64,000 bases of DNA from Streptomyces sp. NBC_00878 (GTDB taxonomy: Bacteria; Actinomycetota; Actinomycetes; Streptomycetales; Streptomycetaceae): contig NZ_JAPEOK010000001.1 of NCBI RefSeq assembly GCF_026341515.1, forward strand, positions 6,386,001 to 6,450,000. Reading direction: 5' to 3'. Made by a program: the position numbers and the translations under genes. A model generated the notes under the pieces. That model was not told the origin of the DNA. It searched no databases and was given only the letters and a program-made list of their open reading frames with translations. Numbering within the stretch: the first letter of the stretch is position 1; each line of letters begins with the position of its first letter. Below are positions 51,839-60,145 of the stretch, piece by piece.

Positions 51839-52051
51839 ATGTCCTCACGTCGTAGGAGATGCCCCGAGTGCCGTCGCGAGATTGCCGTCGTCGCGGGGCG
51901 GTTTGCCCGGCACGATCCGCCGGGGGCGCGGCAGAGCGGGGAACTCGTGTCGTGCCCCGGGTCGCGCAGGCAGGCGGAACTGGGCGCGGCGCAGCCCGCG
52001 CTGGACGGGTACGTCGTCGCGGACTTCCCCGGCCAGTTGCCGCTCTTCTGA
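51839..52051 (+). CDS. 70-residue Cys-containing hypothetical protein
   Basis: RRRRCPECRREIAVVAGRFARHD followed by GELVSCPGSRRQAEL: CxxC plus a later Cys, a likely zinc ribbon, with Pro/Leu-rich end GQLPLF. The composition, codon use and a conserved-looking core support a real gene even though its function is unknown. Followed by a run of ctgctcccgg repeats (52052-52110). Confidence 0.65.
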   Translation: MSSRRRRCPECRREIAVVAGRFARHDPPGARQSGELVSCPGSRRQAELGAAQPALDGYVVADFPGQLPLF

Positions 52052-52115
52052 CCCCGGCTGCTCCCGGCTGACCCCGGCTGCTCCCGGCTGCTCCCGGCTG
52101 CTCCTGGCTGGCCCC
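52052..52115. repeat. tandem CCCCGGCTGCTCCCGGCTG repeats
   Basis: About five copies of a 10-bp ctgctcccgg/ctgaccccgg unit immediately after the 70-residue gene. No gene is seen between here and 52231. Confidence 0.6.
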
Positions 52116-52231
52116 GCTGATCTCGCCGATCCCGACTGACCCCGACTCCGCTGTCCCCGGCTGCCACCGCAGCCCCGCAGACTGCCGCCCCCTCCGTTGA
52201 TTCCTGGATTCCTGCGTCCCGCCCCAGCGGT

Positions 52232-52608
52232 TCAGGGCTGCCGTACGTCCATCCGGCTCACCAGTCCGTCCGCTCCGAAGGCGTACACGTGCTCGACCTG
52301 CTCTTCGCCCAGTGCTGCTCGCCCGTGGCGTCCCGAAGCCCAGGTCGCACCAGGGCGACCACGCGCCGCCCGTCTTCGTCGAGGCGCAGACCCTCCAGCC
52401 GTACGAGGGGGTGCGCGGCCGCGAACTGGGCTGCCCAGTAGGCGCGTACCGCCTCGTGGCCGTGCAGGCGGACCCCGTCGGCCACATTCGGCCAGTCCAC
52501 GTCGGGCGCCAGGCAGTGGGGGATGAACGCGTCGCGTTCGGCGGTGCTGAAGACGTCGTACATCTTCCGCAGCAGCGCCTCCTGAGCGGCGGACACCTCA
52601 ACGGGCAC
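52232..52608 (-). pseudogene. NTF2-like/SnoaL family protein with 3' frameshift
   Basis: Open frame 52608-52258 encodes an NTF2-like fold: LLRKMYDVFSTAERDAFIPH, LAPDVDWPNVADGVRLHGHE, AVRAYWAAQFAAAHPLV and RVVALVRPGLRDATGEQ. After this the frame yields unrelated residues (HWAKSRSSTCTPSERTDW). Reading in the next frame restores the family ending LGEEQVEHVYAFGADGLVSRMDVRQP, terminating at 52232. One base is missing or two added near 52310. Family members are small isomerases, or ligand-binding or unknown proteins. Real mutation or sequencing error. Confidence 0.75.
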
Positions 52609-52672
52609 GGAAACTCCCCCTCTCGGAAGGCGGGGGCGGCCCCTCGCCGCCCCCGCCCGCGTGCAACCTCGG

Positions 52673-53329
52673 TCAGTTCCCTGCCACCGACTTCACCGCC
52701 ACGGACACCGGCGCCGATCCGCTGATCAGCTCCAAGGTCAGCCCGGCCGTCGCCGAAGTGTCCACCAGTTCCGCGAGGACCGCGGCGACGTCGTCGCGGG
52801 GGATGGGCCCGCGCCCCGTGGCGGCCTCCAGGCGTACGAGACCGGTGCCGGCGTCGTTCGTCAGCACCCCGGGACGCAGGATCGTCCAGTCCAGGCCCCG
52901 GTGAGCGCGTACGTACGCGTCGGCCTCGCCCTTGGCGCGCAGATACGCGTCGAAGATGTCGCCTCCGGGGTGCTCCGGATCCGCCCCCATCGACGACACC
53001 ACCACATGCCGCCGAACCCCGGCCCGGGCGGCAGCGTCCGCGAAGAGCACTGCGGCGCCCCGGTCCACGGTGTTCTTGCGGTCCACCCCGCTGCCCGGGC
53101 CGGCGCCCGCCGCGAAGACGGCGGCGTCCGCGCCCCGTATATGCGCGGCGACCTCCTCCACCGAAGCCGACTCCAGATCGCACAGCACCGGCTCGGCGCC
53201 GGCCGCCCGCAGATCGTCGCCCTGTTCGGCGTGGCGGATGATCCCCGCTACCTCGTCACCGCGCGCGGAGAGCAGCCGCTCCAGCCGCAGCGCGATCTGA
53301 CCATGACCTCCAGCGATGACAATGCGCAT
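52673..53329 (-). CDS. NAD(P)H-binding protein (SDR-like, NmrA type)
   Basis: 218 residues. Rossmann motif MRIVIAGGHGQIALRLERLL, then AGAEPVLCDLE, HVVVSSMGADPEHPGG and DWTILRPGVLTNDAGTG: atypical SDR proteins of the NmrA/SDR_a5 type, the YwnB-like group. ATG 53329 chosen because the domain begins there. Likely an NAD(P)H-dependent reductase or epimerase-like protein of unknown substrate. Confidence 0.85.
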   Translation of the reverse strand: MRIVIAGGHGQIALRLERLLSARGDEVAGIIRHAEQGDDLRAAGAEPVLCDLESASVEEVAAHIRGADAAVFAAGAGPGSGVDRKNTVDRGAAVLFADAAARAGVRRHVVVSSMGADPEHPGGDIFDAYLRAKGEADAYVRAHRGLDWTILRPGVLTNDAGTGLVRLEAATGRGPIPRDDVAAVLAELVDTSATAGLTLELISGSAPVSVAVKSVAGN

Positions 53330-53484
53330 GTTTCCGACCGTACGCCCGGACGACCCCACTCGCCGCACAACCCTGTGGATAACTCGTGGGTCTCATGAAC
53401 GATCACTGTGTACGAGGGGGGACGCCGCGCGGCGTCATGAAGGAGACCGTCATCACCACCACACGCGAGAGCCTCGCGATACGC

Positions 53485-54528
53485 ATGAGCTCGGCCACAC
53501 GCAACCGCCCGGCCATGCGCAAGGCCCTCACCGCGGCAGCCTGCACCACGGCTCTGCTCGCCGGCGTGGCCGCCTGCGGAACGGTCGAGAACCTCACCGC
53601 CGGTCAGAAGGTCGACCGCGCCTTCGAGGGTCTCGGCGAAAAGAAGTCGCTGGCCTTCGAGTTGGGGCTCGACGCCAAGCCCTCAGCGCTCACGAAGCTG
53701 GCCGGGGAGGCGGAGCCCGGCGAGGAGTTGCCGCCCGAGCTCGCGGAACTCTTCACCGGGGTGCGGGTCAAGGTGTCCGTCGAGTCGAGGAAACCGCTCG
53801 CCGACTCGGGTGAGAAGGATCTCGTCGGTACGGGGGTGACGATCTCGGGGCCCGACGGCGTACTGGCCGAATACCGCCTCGTCGGCGACTACACGTACTA
53901 CCGCGCCGACATGAAGGCGCTCGGTGAGGCGATGGGCTTCCCGCTCCCGACGGCCGAGGAACTCCCCGAGAGCGAGAAGGACCTCAAGAAGGTCCTGGAG
54001 GGCGAGTGGGTCAAGGTCGACAACAGTGACCTCGATCGTGCCGCCAAGGATGCCCCGGGCTCCGAGAAGGGCGAGATCGACACCAAGACCCAGCAGAAGC
54101 TCCTCGATGCCGTGCGCGGAGTCGTCGCCCGCGAGGTCACCTTCAGCGACAAGGGAGGCAGCGACGGCGTCGAACGGATCGTCGCCAAGGCCTCGTTCCG
54201 CGATCTGCTCATCGGTGTCCTCGACAAGCTCCGGCCGCTGGCCGACGACCTGCCGGCGGGCACCGAACTGCCCACCGACGAGGACCTGAAGGACGCTCCG
54301 GACAAGAAGATCGCCGTCAACTTCTCCCTGAAGAACGGCGACTTGACCCGCGTCTCCGTAGACCTCGCTGCCCTCGCCGACGACCCGAAGGGCGCCCGGC
54401 TTCCGCTGGTCGTCACGTTCGGCGAGGCGGGCGACGTCAGCGCCCCGTCCGGTGCCACCGAGGTGCCCGCGGACGGGTTCGGGGGTCCGGGCAACCCGTT
54501 CGCCGGGGGCATGCTGGGCGGCTTCTGA
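53485..54528 (+). CDS. putative lipoprotein
   Basis: 347 residues from ATG 53485; other in-frame starts lie at 53437 and 53515. Signal peptide NRPAMRKALTAAACTTALLAGVAACG has a lipobox ending VAAC, so Cys becomes the lipidated residue. The mature protein starts GTVENLTAGQKVDRAFEGLG and has a beta-rich, polar composition of the LppX/LprG-like kind common in streptomycetes, with no enzyme motif. A Gly-rich end (GFGGPGNPFAGGMLGGF). Function unknown; probably cell-envelope associated. Confidence 0.8.
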   Translation: MSSATRNRPAMRKALTAAACTTALLAGVAACGTVENLTAGQKVDRAFEGLGEKKSLAFELGLDAKPSALTKLAGEAEPGEELPPELAELFTGVRVKVSVESRKPLADSGEKDLVGTGVTISGPDGVLAEYRLVGDYTYYRADMKALGEAMGFPLPTAEELPESEKDLKKVLEGEWVKVDNSDLDRAAKDAPGSEKGEIDTKTQQKLLDAVRGVVAREVTFSDKGGSDGVERIVAKASFRDLLIGVLDKLRPLADDLPAGTELPTDEDLKDAPDKKIAVNFSLKNGDLTRVSVDLAALADDPKGARLPLVVTFGEAGDVSAPSGATEVPADGFGGPGNPFAGGMLGGF

Positions 54529-54647
54529 CGGCCGGTCCGGACCCCACGGCCACAGGTAGCTCGACGACGGGTAACCCGATGGCTACGTGTATCCCGATGG
54601 CTACGAGTTACCCGGCGGCCGCGGGTGGGCCGACTTCGAAAGCACCG

Positions 54648-54690
54648 GCACGCGCGCGTGGAGCCCAAACGGACCTCCACGCGCGCGTGC
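54648..54690. terminator. terminator hairpin between lipoprotein and amidohydrolase
   Basis: 16-bp perfect arms GCACGCGCGCGTGGAG / CTCCACGCGCGCGTGC, loop of 11. Located between two convergent genes. The 228 bp around it contain no gene. Confidence 0.75.
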
Positions 54691-54756
54691 CCACGCCAAC
54701 AGCCCCCCGACTCGCAACACCTCAAGCTCCACGCCACCCCCCCGTCACCCCAACCC

Positions 54757-56040
54757 TCACGACGGTTCCCCCGCGCGCCCCGTCCGCCCCTGCCGAGGCA
54801 GATCCAACGCCACGGCCACAGCCGAGTTGCAGTACTCCCGCACCGCACTCGTCCGCGCCACCACCCGCCCCCGATGCACCACGATCCGGCTGTATGCCAG
54901 AGACAACGCCGCGTCCAGCCGGTCCCCGCGCACCGCGAGCAGCTCCGCGGGAAATCCGGCCTCCACCCGCACCTCGGGCAGCCCTAGCGCCGCCCGCGCC
55001 GACGAACTCACCGCTTCGTAGGCGTTCCCGGCCCGCAGCCCGTACCGCGAGGCCAGCAGATACGCCGCTTCCAGCGGGTCCCCGCGCCCCACGGGGTTCG
55101 ATACGTCCCTGAGGGCGCCGCTCCCGGCCGCGACGCGTACCCCGGCCGCCCGCAGCAGCCGTACCGGAGCCGTCCCGCGCCGGTCCACGCCCGAGCAGCC
55201 GCCCTGGGGCAGGCAGACCACGCTCACGCCGGCCGCGGCGAGCTGGTCCGCCGCCCGCGAGGCCACCTCCGTGGGCAGCCGCCCGAGCCCGCCGCACGGG
55301 CCGAGTGTCACCCCGGGCCGCAGTCCGCCGGCCATCGCCGCGAGCCGTGCCAGCCGGGCCGGGTCGTCACCGTCCGTGTGCAGATCGACCGGGCAGCCGT
55401 GCTCCGAGGCGACCTCCAGGACCGCCTCCACATATCCCGTCGGGTCGGGGTCCAGATCTGGACAACCGCCCACTACGGAGGCACCCATTTTCACCGCGTC
55501 CCGCAGTATCGCCAGCCCGTCCGCCCCGGCGAGCCCGGTCAGCACCCGCGGCATCGCCACCACCGTCAACTCGGCCAGCCCCCGCAGCGCGCGCCGCGCC
55601 TGGAGCACCGCGGCCATCGAGCCCAGCCCCTGTACGTCGCCCACGCGCACGTGCGAGCGCAGCGCGGTCGCCCCGTGCCCGAGTTGGAGCAGCGCGGCCT
55701 CGGTCGTACGGCGCTGGACGTCCTGTGCCTCGTACGACACCGGTCCGTCGCCGTCGGCCGACAGGGCCGTGTCACCGTGCGCATGGGGCTCGGCGGGGGC
55801 CGGCAGGAGCAGATAGCCGACGAGGTCCACGCGCGTGGTGTGCGCGGTGAGGCTGCCGGCCGTCCCGACCGCCTCGATGCGCCCGCCGCCCAGCCTTACG
55901 TCCACGGTCCGGCCGTCGGTGAGCCGCGCACCGCAGAGCAGCAGGTCGGAGCCGTCGCTCCGGCCGGACGAGCCCGAGGGGTTCGACGAGGCCGAAGAGG
56001 ACGAGGACGAGTGGGGCGGCTGCGGCTGGCTGTCGGGCAT
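54757..56040 (-). CDS. amidohydrolase family protein (cytosine deaminase-like) with altered metal site
   Basis: 427 residues. Ser-rich N-terminus then the small beta domain (LLLCGARLTDGRTVDVRLGG) and TIM barrel. First metal motif EPHAHGD is present, and DLHTDGDD holds a further His. Where cytosine deaminase-type members have SHC and GSDNxxD, this protein has TLGPCGGLG and AAGSGALRDVSNP, so a His and the catalytic Asp appear to be replaced. Activity may be altered or lost. Start uncertain because of the low-complexity N-terminus. Isolated between the lipoprotein and the tRNA genes. Confidence 0.75.
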   Translation of the reverse strand: MPDSQPQPPHSSSSSSASSNPSGSSGRSDGSDLLLCGARLTDGRTVDVRLGGGRIEAVGTAGSLTAHTTRVDLVGYLLLPAPAEPHAHGDTALSADGDGPVSYEAQDVQRRTTEAALLQLGHGATALRSHVRVGDVQGLGSMAAVLQARRALRGLAELTVVAMPRVLTGLAGADGLAILRDAVKMGASVVGGCPDLDPDPTGYVEAVLEVASEHGCPVDLHTDGDDPARLARLAAMAGGLRPGVTLGPCGGLGRLPTEVASRAADQLAAAGVSVVCLPQGGCSGVDRRGTAPVRLLRAAGVRVAAGSGALRDVSNPVGRGDPLEAAYLLASRYGLRAGNAYEAVSSSARAALGLPEVRVEAGFPAELLAVRGDRLDAALSLAYSRIVVHRGRVVARTSAVREYCNSAVAVALDLPRQGRTGRAGEPS

Positions 56041-56278
56041 CGCGCTCCTGGGGCTCGGCGGCGGCTGCGAATGAGGGACACAAGATCACGCAGCGTGAGT
56101 CGAGCCTAGGGTGGCGACCGGCGCCCATCGAGGAGGAGCGGAATAGTCGTACCGGTGTGGTCCGTCGTGCGGAAGGGGCGCGTGAAACGCCCTGCGAACG
56201 CCCGGGAACGGGCCGGGGCAGGTGCCGCGAAACGGATTTGGGCGATCGGTGGCCGAGCGTGTAATGTCTTCATCGCTC

Positions 56279-56351
56279 GCCCCAATAGCTCAGTCGGTAG
56301 AGCGTCTCCATGGTAAGGAGAAGGTCTACGGTTCGATTCCGTATTGGGGCT
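56279..56351 (+). tRNA. tRNA-Thr (GGT)
   Basis: 73 nt with discriminator T; acceptor GCCCCAA / TTGGGGC; anticodon loop ATGGTAA (anticodon GGT); D-loop AGTCGGTAGA and T-loop TTCGATT. No encoded CCA. Confidence 0.95.
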
Positions 56352-56397
56352 CTGGTGTGGAAGGTTCCCGTCGCAAGACGGGGACCGATCACATCAC

Positions 56398-56470
56398 AGC
56401 GGTGTAGCTCAGTCGGTAGAGCAAGCGGCTCATAATCGCTGTGTCACCGGTTCAAGTCCGGTCACCGCTA
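56398..56470 (+). tRNA. tRNA-Met (CAT, elongator)
   Basis: 73 nt with discriminator A; acceptor AGCGGTG / CACCGCT fully paired at the first base pair, which excludes initiator tRNA; anticodon CAT in loop CTCATAA; T-loop TTCAAGT. 46 bp after tRNA-Thr, so cotranscribed. Confidence 0.95.
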
Positions 56471-56567
56471 CTGACAGTAGCCGATTGTGGGGTCGGTCCT
56501 TCGATCGGCTACTCTTCTATGCGTTATAAGCGTTAATCGTCCCATCCGTTCGTCAAGGAGCACTCCT

Positions 56568-56732
56568 GTGGCTGCCACCGACGTCCGCCCGAAGATCACG
56601 CTGGCCTGCGTGGAGTGCAAGGAGCGGAACTACATCACCAAGAAGAACCGGCGTAACAACCCGGACCGACTGGAGATGAAGAAGCACTGCCCGCGTTGCA
56701 ATGCGCACACCGCGCACCGCGAAACGCGATAA
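56568..56732 (+). CDS. rpmG: 50S ribosomal protein L33
   Basis: 54 residues: [23 protein letters not shown] and [16 protein letters not shown]. Four Cys (two CxxC) make it the zinc-binding C+ form. GTG start with AAGGAG about 9 nt upstream. The tRNA-Thr/tRNA-Met/rpmG/MaoC pair order is the same as in mycobacteria around hadABC. Confidence 0.95.
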   Translation: MAATDVRPKITLACVECKERNYITKKNRRNNPDRLEMKKHCPRCNAHTAHRETR

Positions 56733-56819
56733 TTCAGGCTCGTACACGAGGCCGTCCCCTGAAGCTGGGGGGCGGCCTCGCGTCGTTACAGCAGCTGCGA
56801 ACCAGGAGGTGCCGGGCCC

Positions 56820-57272
56820 ATGGCGCTCGACCAGTCCTTCGTAGGGCGGACCTATCCGCCCACCGACCCCTATGAGGTCGGCCGCGAGAAGATCCGCGAG
56901 TTCGCGGAGGCGGTGGGCGACACCAACCCCGCGTACACGGACCCCGAGGCCGCCAAGGCCCTCGGCTACGCCGATGTGATCGCCCCGCCGACCTTTGTGT
57001 TCACCCTCACCTTCAAGGCCGCGGGGCAGGTCGTCCAGGACCCCCAACTGGGGCTCGACTACAGCCGGGTGGTGCACGGCGACCAGAAGTTCGTCCACCG
57101 CCGCCCGGTGCGCGCGGGCGACCGGCTCACGGTCACCTCCACCATCGAGACGATCAAGTCGCTGGCGGGCAACGACATCCTGGACATCCGCGGCGAGGTC
57201 CACGACGAGACGGGCGAGCACGTGGTGACCGCCTGGACCAAGCTCGTGGCCCGCGCGGCCGAGGAGGCGTGA
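56820..57272 (+). CDS. MaoC-like (R)-hydratase, HadA-type subunit
   Basis: 150 residues: VGRTYPPTDPYEVGREKIREFAEAVGD at the start (FAS1_DH/HadA-type), then ADVIAPPTFVFTLTFKA and VVHGDQKFVHRRPVRAGDRL. It lacks the catalytic D/H pair of the partner, as in HadA. Likely forms a heterodimer with the next gene to dehydrate 3-hydroxyacyl-ACP or -CoA. GGAGGTG at -12. Four bases before the next ATG. Confidence 0.9.
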   Translation: MALDQSFVGRTYPPTDPYEVGREKIREFAEAVGDTNPAYTDPEAAKALGYADVIAPPTFVFTLTFKAAGQVVQDPQLGLDYSRVVHGDQKFVHRRPVRAGDRLTVTSTIETIKSLAGNDILDIRGEVHDETGEHVVTAWTKLVARAAEEA

Positions 57273-57276
57273 ACAG

Positions 57277-57705
57277 ATGACGGCCAAGATCTCGTACGAC
57301 GACGTCGAGGTCGGCACCGAACTGCCGGCCCAGACCTTCGGCGTGACCCGCGCGACGCTCGTGAAGTACGCGGGCGCGTCCGGGGACTTCAACCCGATCC
57401 ACTGGAACGAGAAGTTCGCCAAGGAGGTCGGCCTCCCGGACGTCATCGCGCACGGCATGTTCACCATGGCCGAGGCGATCCGGGTCGTCACCGACTGGGC
57501 CGGCGACCCGGGCGCGGTCGTCGAGTACGGCGTCCGCTTCACCAAGCCCGTCATCGTCCCGAACGACGACCAGGGCGCCACGGTCGAGGTCAGCGGCAAG
57601 GTCGCCGCCAAGCTCGACGACAACGCCGTCCGCATCGACCTCCTCGCGATGAGCGCGGGCAAGAAGGTGCTGGGCATGTCCCGGGCGGTCGTGCGCCTGG
57701 CCTGA
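57277..57705 (+). CDS. MaoC-like (R)-hydratase, HadB-type subunit
   Basis: 142 residues with the hydratase motif YAGASGDFNPIHWNEKFAKEVGLPDVIAHGMF (in two parts: SGDFNPIHWNEKFA and VIAHGMF): D and H of the hotdog catalytic pair. The partner lacks these residues, so this is the catalytic subunit. Role: 3-hydroxyacyl-thioester dehydration in fatty-acid-type synthesis, by homology with HadB. Confidence 0.92.
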   Translation: MTAKISYDDVEVGTELPAQTFGVTRATLVKYAGASGDFNPIHWNEKFAKEVGLPDVIAHGMFTMAEAIRVVTDWAGDPGAVVEYGVRFTKPVIVPNDDQGATVEVSGKVAAKLDDNAVRIDLLAMSAGKKVLGMSRAVVRLA

Positions 57706-57844
57706 CGGGGTCGGTAGGCGTGTAGGCAGCATGAGCGTAGGTAAGGGGCGTCCGCCATTGCGGGTGCCCCTTACTGACTCGCGGCCCGCGTCTCGATCCG
57801 CCTTCCTCTCGCTCGCCTCTCAGTCAGGCCCACCCCCTTGACTC

Positions 57845-57866
57845 AGTTAGTGATTGAGTACTAACT
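57845..57866. promoter_or_regulatory. TetR operator, autoregulatory copy
   Basis: AGTTAGT, 8-bp centre, ACTAACT: perfect 22-bp dyad 7 bp before the TetR ATG. TAACTT (57862-57867) inside it lies 6 nt before the ATG, so the mRNA may be leaderless. Confidence 0.75.
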
Positions 57867-57873
57867 TGTTTGT

Positions 57874-58443
57874 ATGGTCAGGATGAGCGCAGAAGAGAGG
57901 CGCGAGAGCGTCATTCGTGCGGCGATTAGCGAGTTCGCCCGGGGTGGCTACTACGGCACGTCGACCGAGGCGATCGCCAAGCGCGTGGGTGTCTCGCAGC
58001 CGTACCTCTTCCGGCTCTTCCCGAGCAAGAAGGCGATCTTCCTCGCGGCTGCCGAGCGGTGCCTGGAGGAGACCCAGCGCACCTTCGAGGCCGCCTCCGA
58101 GGGGCTGGAGGGCGAAGAGGCGATGAGCTCCATGGCGAACGTGTACGTCAAGGTCATCGCCGAAGAGCCTGAGCGGCTGCTGATGCAGATGCAGATGTAC
58201 GTCGCGGTGGCGGCCGCCGAGGAGGCGGGCGACCATGAGCTCGGCGAAGCGGTACGGGCGGGCTGGATGCGCCTGTGGGACACCGTCCACCTGCCGCTCG
58301 GTGCCGATGTCGAGGAGACCACGACGTTCATGGCGACCGGGATGCTCATCAACTGCCTGGTGGCCATGGGATTTCCGCCCGAGCACCGGGTCTGGGAGGG
58401 GCTCTACCCGTCGGCCGGGGTCGAGGGTCGGCTCGAACACTGA
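57874..58443 (+). CDS. TetR family transcriptional regulator
   Basis: 189 residues. HTH: RRESVIRAAISEFARGGYYGTSTEAIAKRV and GVSQPYLFRLFPSKKAIFLAA (about 10-55). The C-terminal ligand domain is helical and Met-rich (LLMQMQMYVAVAAAEEAG). Divided from the MFS gene by 93 bp that contain a second operator copy. It probably represses itself and the transporter until a drug-like ligand binds. ATG 57874 or 57883. Confidence 0.92.
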   Translation: MVRMSAEERRESVIRAAISEFARGGYYGTSTEAIAKRVGVSQPYLFRLFPSKKAIFLAAAERCLEETQRTFEAASEGLEGEEAMSSMANVYVKVIAEEPERLLMQMQMYVAVAAAEEAGDHELGEAVRAGWMRLWDTVHLPLGADVEETTTFMATGMLINCLVAMGFPPEHRVWEGLYPSAGVEGRLEH

Positions 58444-58484
58444 ATCAAGGGTGGCGATGACTGCCGCCTTTTCATGCCCATGAA

Positions 58485-58506
58485 AGTTAGTCAGTAATAA
58501 CTAATC
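58485..58506. promoter_or_regulatory. TetR operator, transporter copy
   Basis: AGTTAGT, 8-bp centre, ACTAATC: the same layout as the operator at 57845, less symmetrical on the right. It lies 31 bp before the MFS start. Confidence 0.7.
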
Positions 58507-58536
58507 AAACTGAGCGATCACCCGTAGGGGGAAGCG

Positions 58537-60018
58537 ATGTCACAGCAGACCGAACGTCCCGGGGGAACCGTCTGGGCCCTCGTCATCACCAGCGTCGCCG
58601 GGTTCATGGCGGCGCTCGACAACCTCGTCGTCACCACCGCGCTGCCCTCGATCCGCGAGGACCTCGGGGGAGCGCTCCACGATCTGGAATGGACCGTGAG
58701 CGCGTACACGCTCACCTTCGCCGTGCTGCTGATGTTCGGTGCGGCCCTGGGGGACCGGTTCGGCCGTCGCCGGCTCTTCCTCGTCGGCATCACCGTGTTC
58801 ACCGGGGCATCCGCCGCCGCGGCCATGGCGCCCGGCATCGACTCGCTGATCGCCGCCCGCGCGGTCCAGGGCGTCGGCGCGGCCATCATGATGCCGCTGA
58901 CGCTGACCCTGCTCACCGCCGCCGTTCCGGCCGCCAAGCGCGGGATGGCGTACGGGATCTGGGGTGCCGTCCACGGTCTCGCGGTCGCCTCGGGGCCGCT
59001 CATCGGCGGCAGCCTCACCGAACACATCTCCTGGCAGTGGATCTTCTGGCTGAACGTTCCGCTGGGCGTGGCCCTCCTGCCGCTCGCCCGGCTGCGTCTC
59101 TCGGAGTCGTACGGCTCGGGCGCCCCGCTCGACATCCGCGGCACCCTGCTGGCCAGTGGGGGCCTCTTCGGGATCGTGTACGGGCTGGTCCGGGCGCCCG
59201 TCGTCGGCTGGACCGACGCGATCGTCCTCCTGGGGCTGTTCGCCGGTACGGCTCTGCTCGTCGGCTTCGTGCTCCACGGCATCAGTGCCAAGAACCCGAT
59301 GCTGCCGATGCGGCTCTTCCGCAGCCGGGCCTTCGCCGGGATCAACGCGGCCAGCCTGCTGATGTTCCTCGGGATGTTCGGCTCGATCTTCCTGCTCAGT
59401 CAGTACATGCAGGGTGTCCTCGGCTACTCGCCCACGGAGGCCGGGCTGCGGCTGCTGCCCTGGACAGGGACGCCGATGCTCATCGCGCCCGTCGCCGGAA
59501 TCCTGTCCGACCGGACAGGCGGCCGCCCGGTCGTCGCCGCGGGCCTGTTCCTGCAGGCCGTCGGGCTCGGCTGGTTCGCCGCCGTGACCGCGCCCGACAC
59601 GTCGTACGCCGCACAGCTCCCCGCCCTGATCATCAGCGGTCTGGGCATGTCCCTCTTCTTCGCCCCCGCCTCCAACCTGGTCATGTCCAGCGTCCGGCCG
59701 CAGGAGCAGGGCATCGCGTCCGGCGCCAACAACGCGCTGCGCGAGGTCGGCGGTGCCCTCGGCGTCGCGGTGATGGCCTCGATCTTCTCCGCCCAGGGCG
59801 GCTACCAGAGTGCGCAGACCTTCGTGGACGGCATCCAGCCGGCGCTCTGGGCGGGCTCCGGTGCCGTGGGTGTGGCGGGTGTCGCGGCCCTGCTCATCCC
59901 GACGCGTCGCCGTACGGCGGAGGCGGGCGCGGACGTGGACGTGGACGTGGACGTGGAGGCGGGGGAGGGGAGCACGGACACCGCGCCCGCGCGGGTGCTG
60001 GAGAAGGCCTCTCGCTGA
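58537..60018 (+). CDS. MFS drug efflux transporter, DHA2 family
   Basis: 493 residues with 14 predicted helices. Motif D1-like ALDNLVVTTALPSIREDL, motif A GDRFGRRRLFLVG and motif C-like GLAVASGPLIGGSLTEHISW are clear. DHA2 pumps export drugs or metabolites in exchange for protons. C-terminal 25 residues are a charged DVDVDVDVEAGEG repeat. Under TetR control by the shared operator. Substrate unknown. Confidence 0.9.
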   Translation: MSQQTERPGGTVWALVITSVAGFMAALDNLVVTTALPSIREDLGGALHDLEWTVSAYTLTFAVLLMFGAALGDRFGRRRLFLVGITVFTGASAAAAMAPGIDSLIAARAVQGVGAAIMMPLTLTLLTAAVPAAKRGMAYGIWGAVHGLAVASGPLIGGSLTEHISWQWIFWLNVPLGVALLPLARLRLSESYGSGAPLDIRGTLLASGGLFGIVYGLVRAPVVGWTDAIVLLGLFAGTALLVGFVLHGISAKNPMLPMRLFRSRAFAGINAASLLMFLGMFGSIFLLSQYMQGVLGYSPTEAGLRLLPWTGTPMLIAPVAGILSDRTGGRPVVAAGLFLQAVGLGWFAAVTAPDTSYAAQLPALIISGLGMSLFFAPASNLVMSSVRPQEQGIASGANNALREVGGALGVAVMASIFSAQGGYQSAQTFVDGIQPALWAGSGAVGVAGVAALLIPTRRRTAEAGADVDVDVDVEAGEGSTDTAPARVLEKASR

Positions 60019-60040
60019 GGACCTCTCGCCGAACCGGGTC

Positions 60041-60128
60041 CGGAATCCAAACGCTCGGGCCGCATCCGGTTCGCCTACGACTCGCATTCAGTCCGGAAGC
60101 CAAACCCACAAGAGTTCGGAAACCAAAC
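60041..60128. repeat. three 12-bp direct repeats CGGAAnCCAAAC
   Basis: CGGAATCCAAAC (60041), CGGAAGCCAAAC (60094) and CGGAAACCAAAC (60117), in the 127-bp gap between the transporter and the next gene. The surrounding A-rich tracts (aaaccc, aacccac) stand out from the local G/C composition. Confidence 0.65.
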
Positions 60129-60145
60129 CCGAAAGGACTCCGCTC

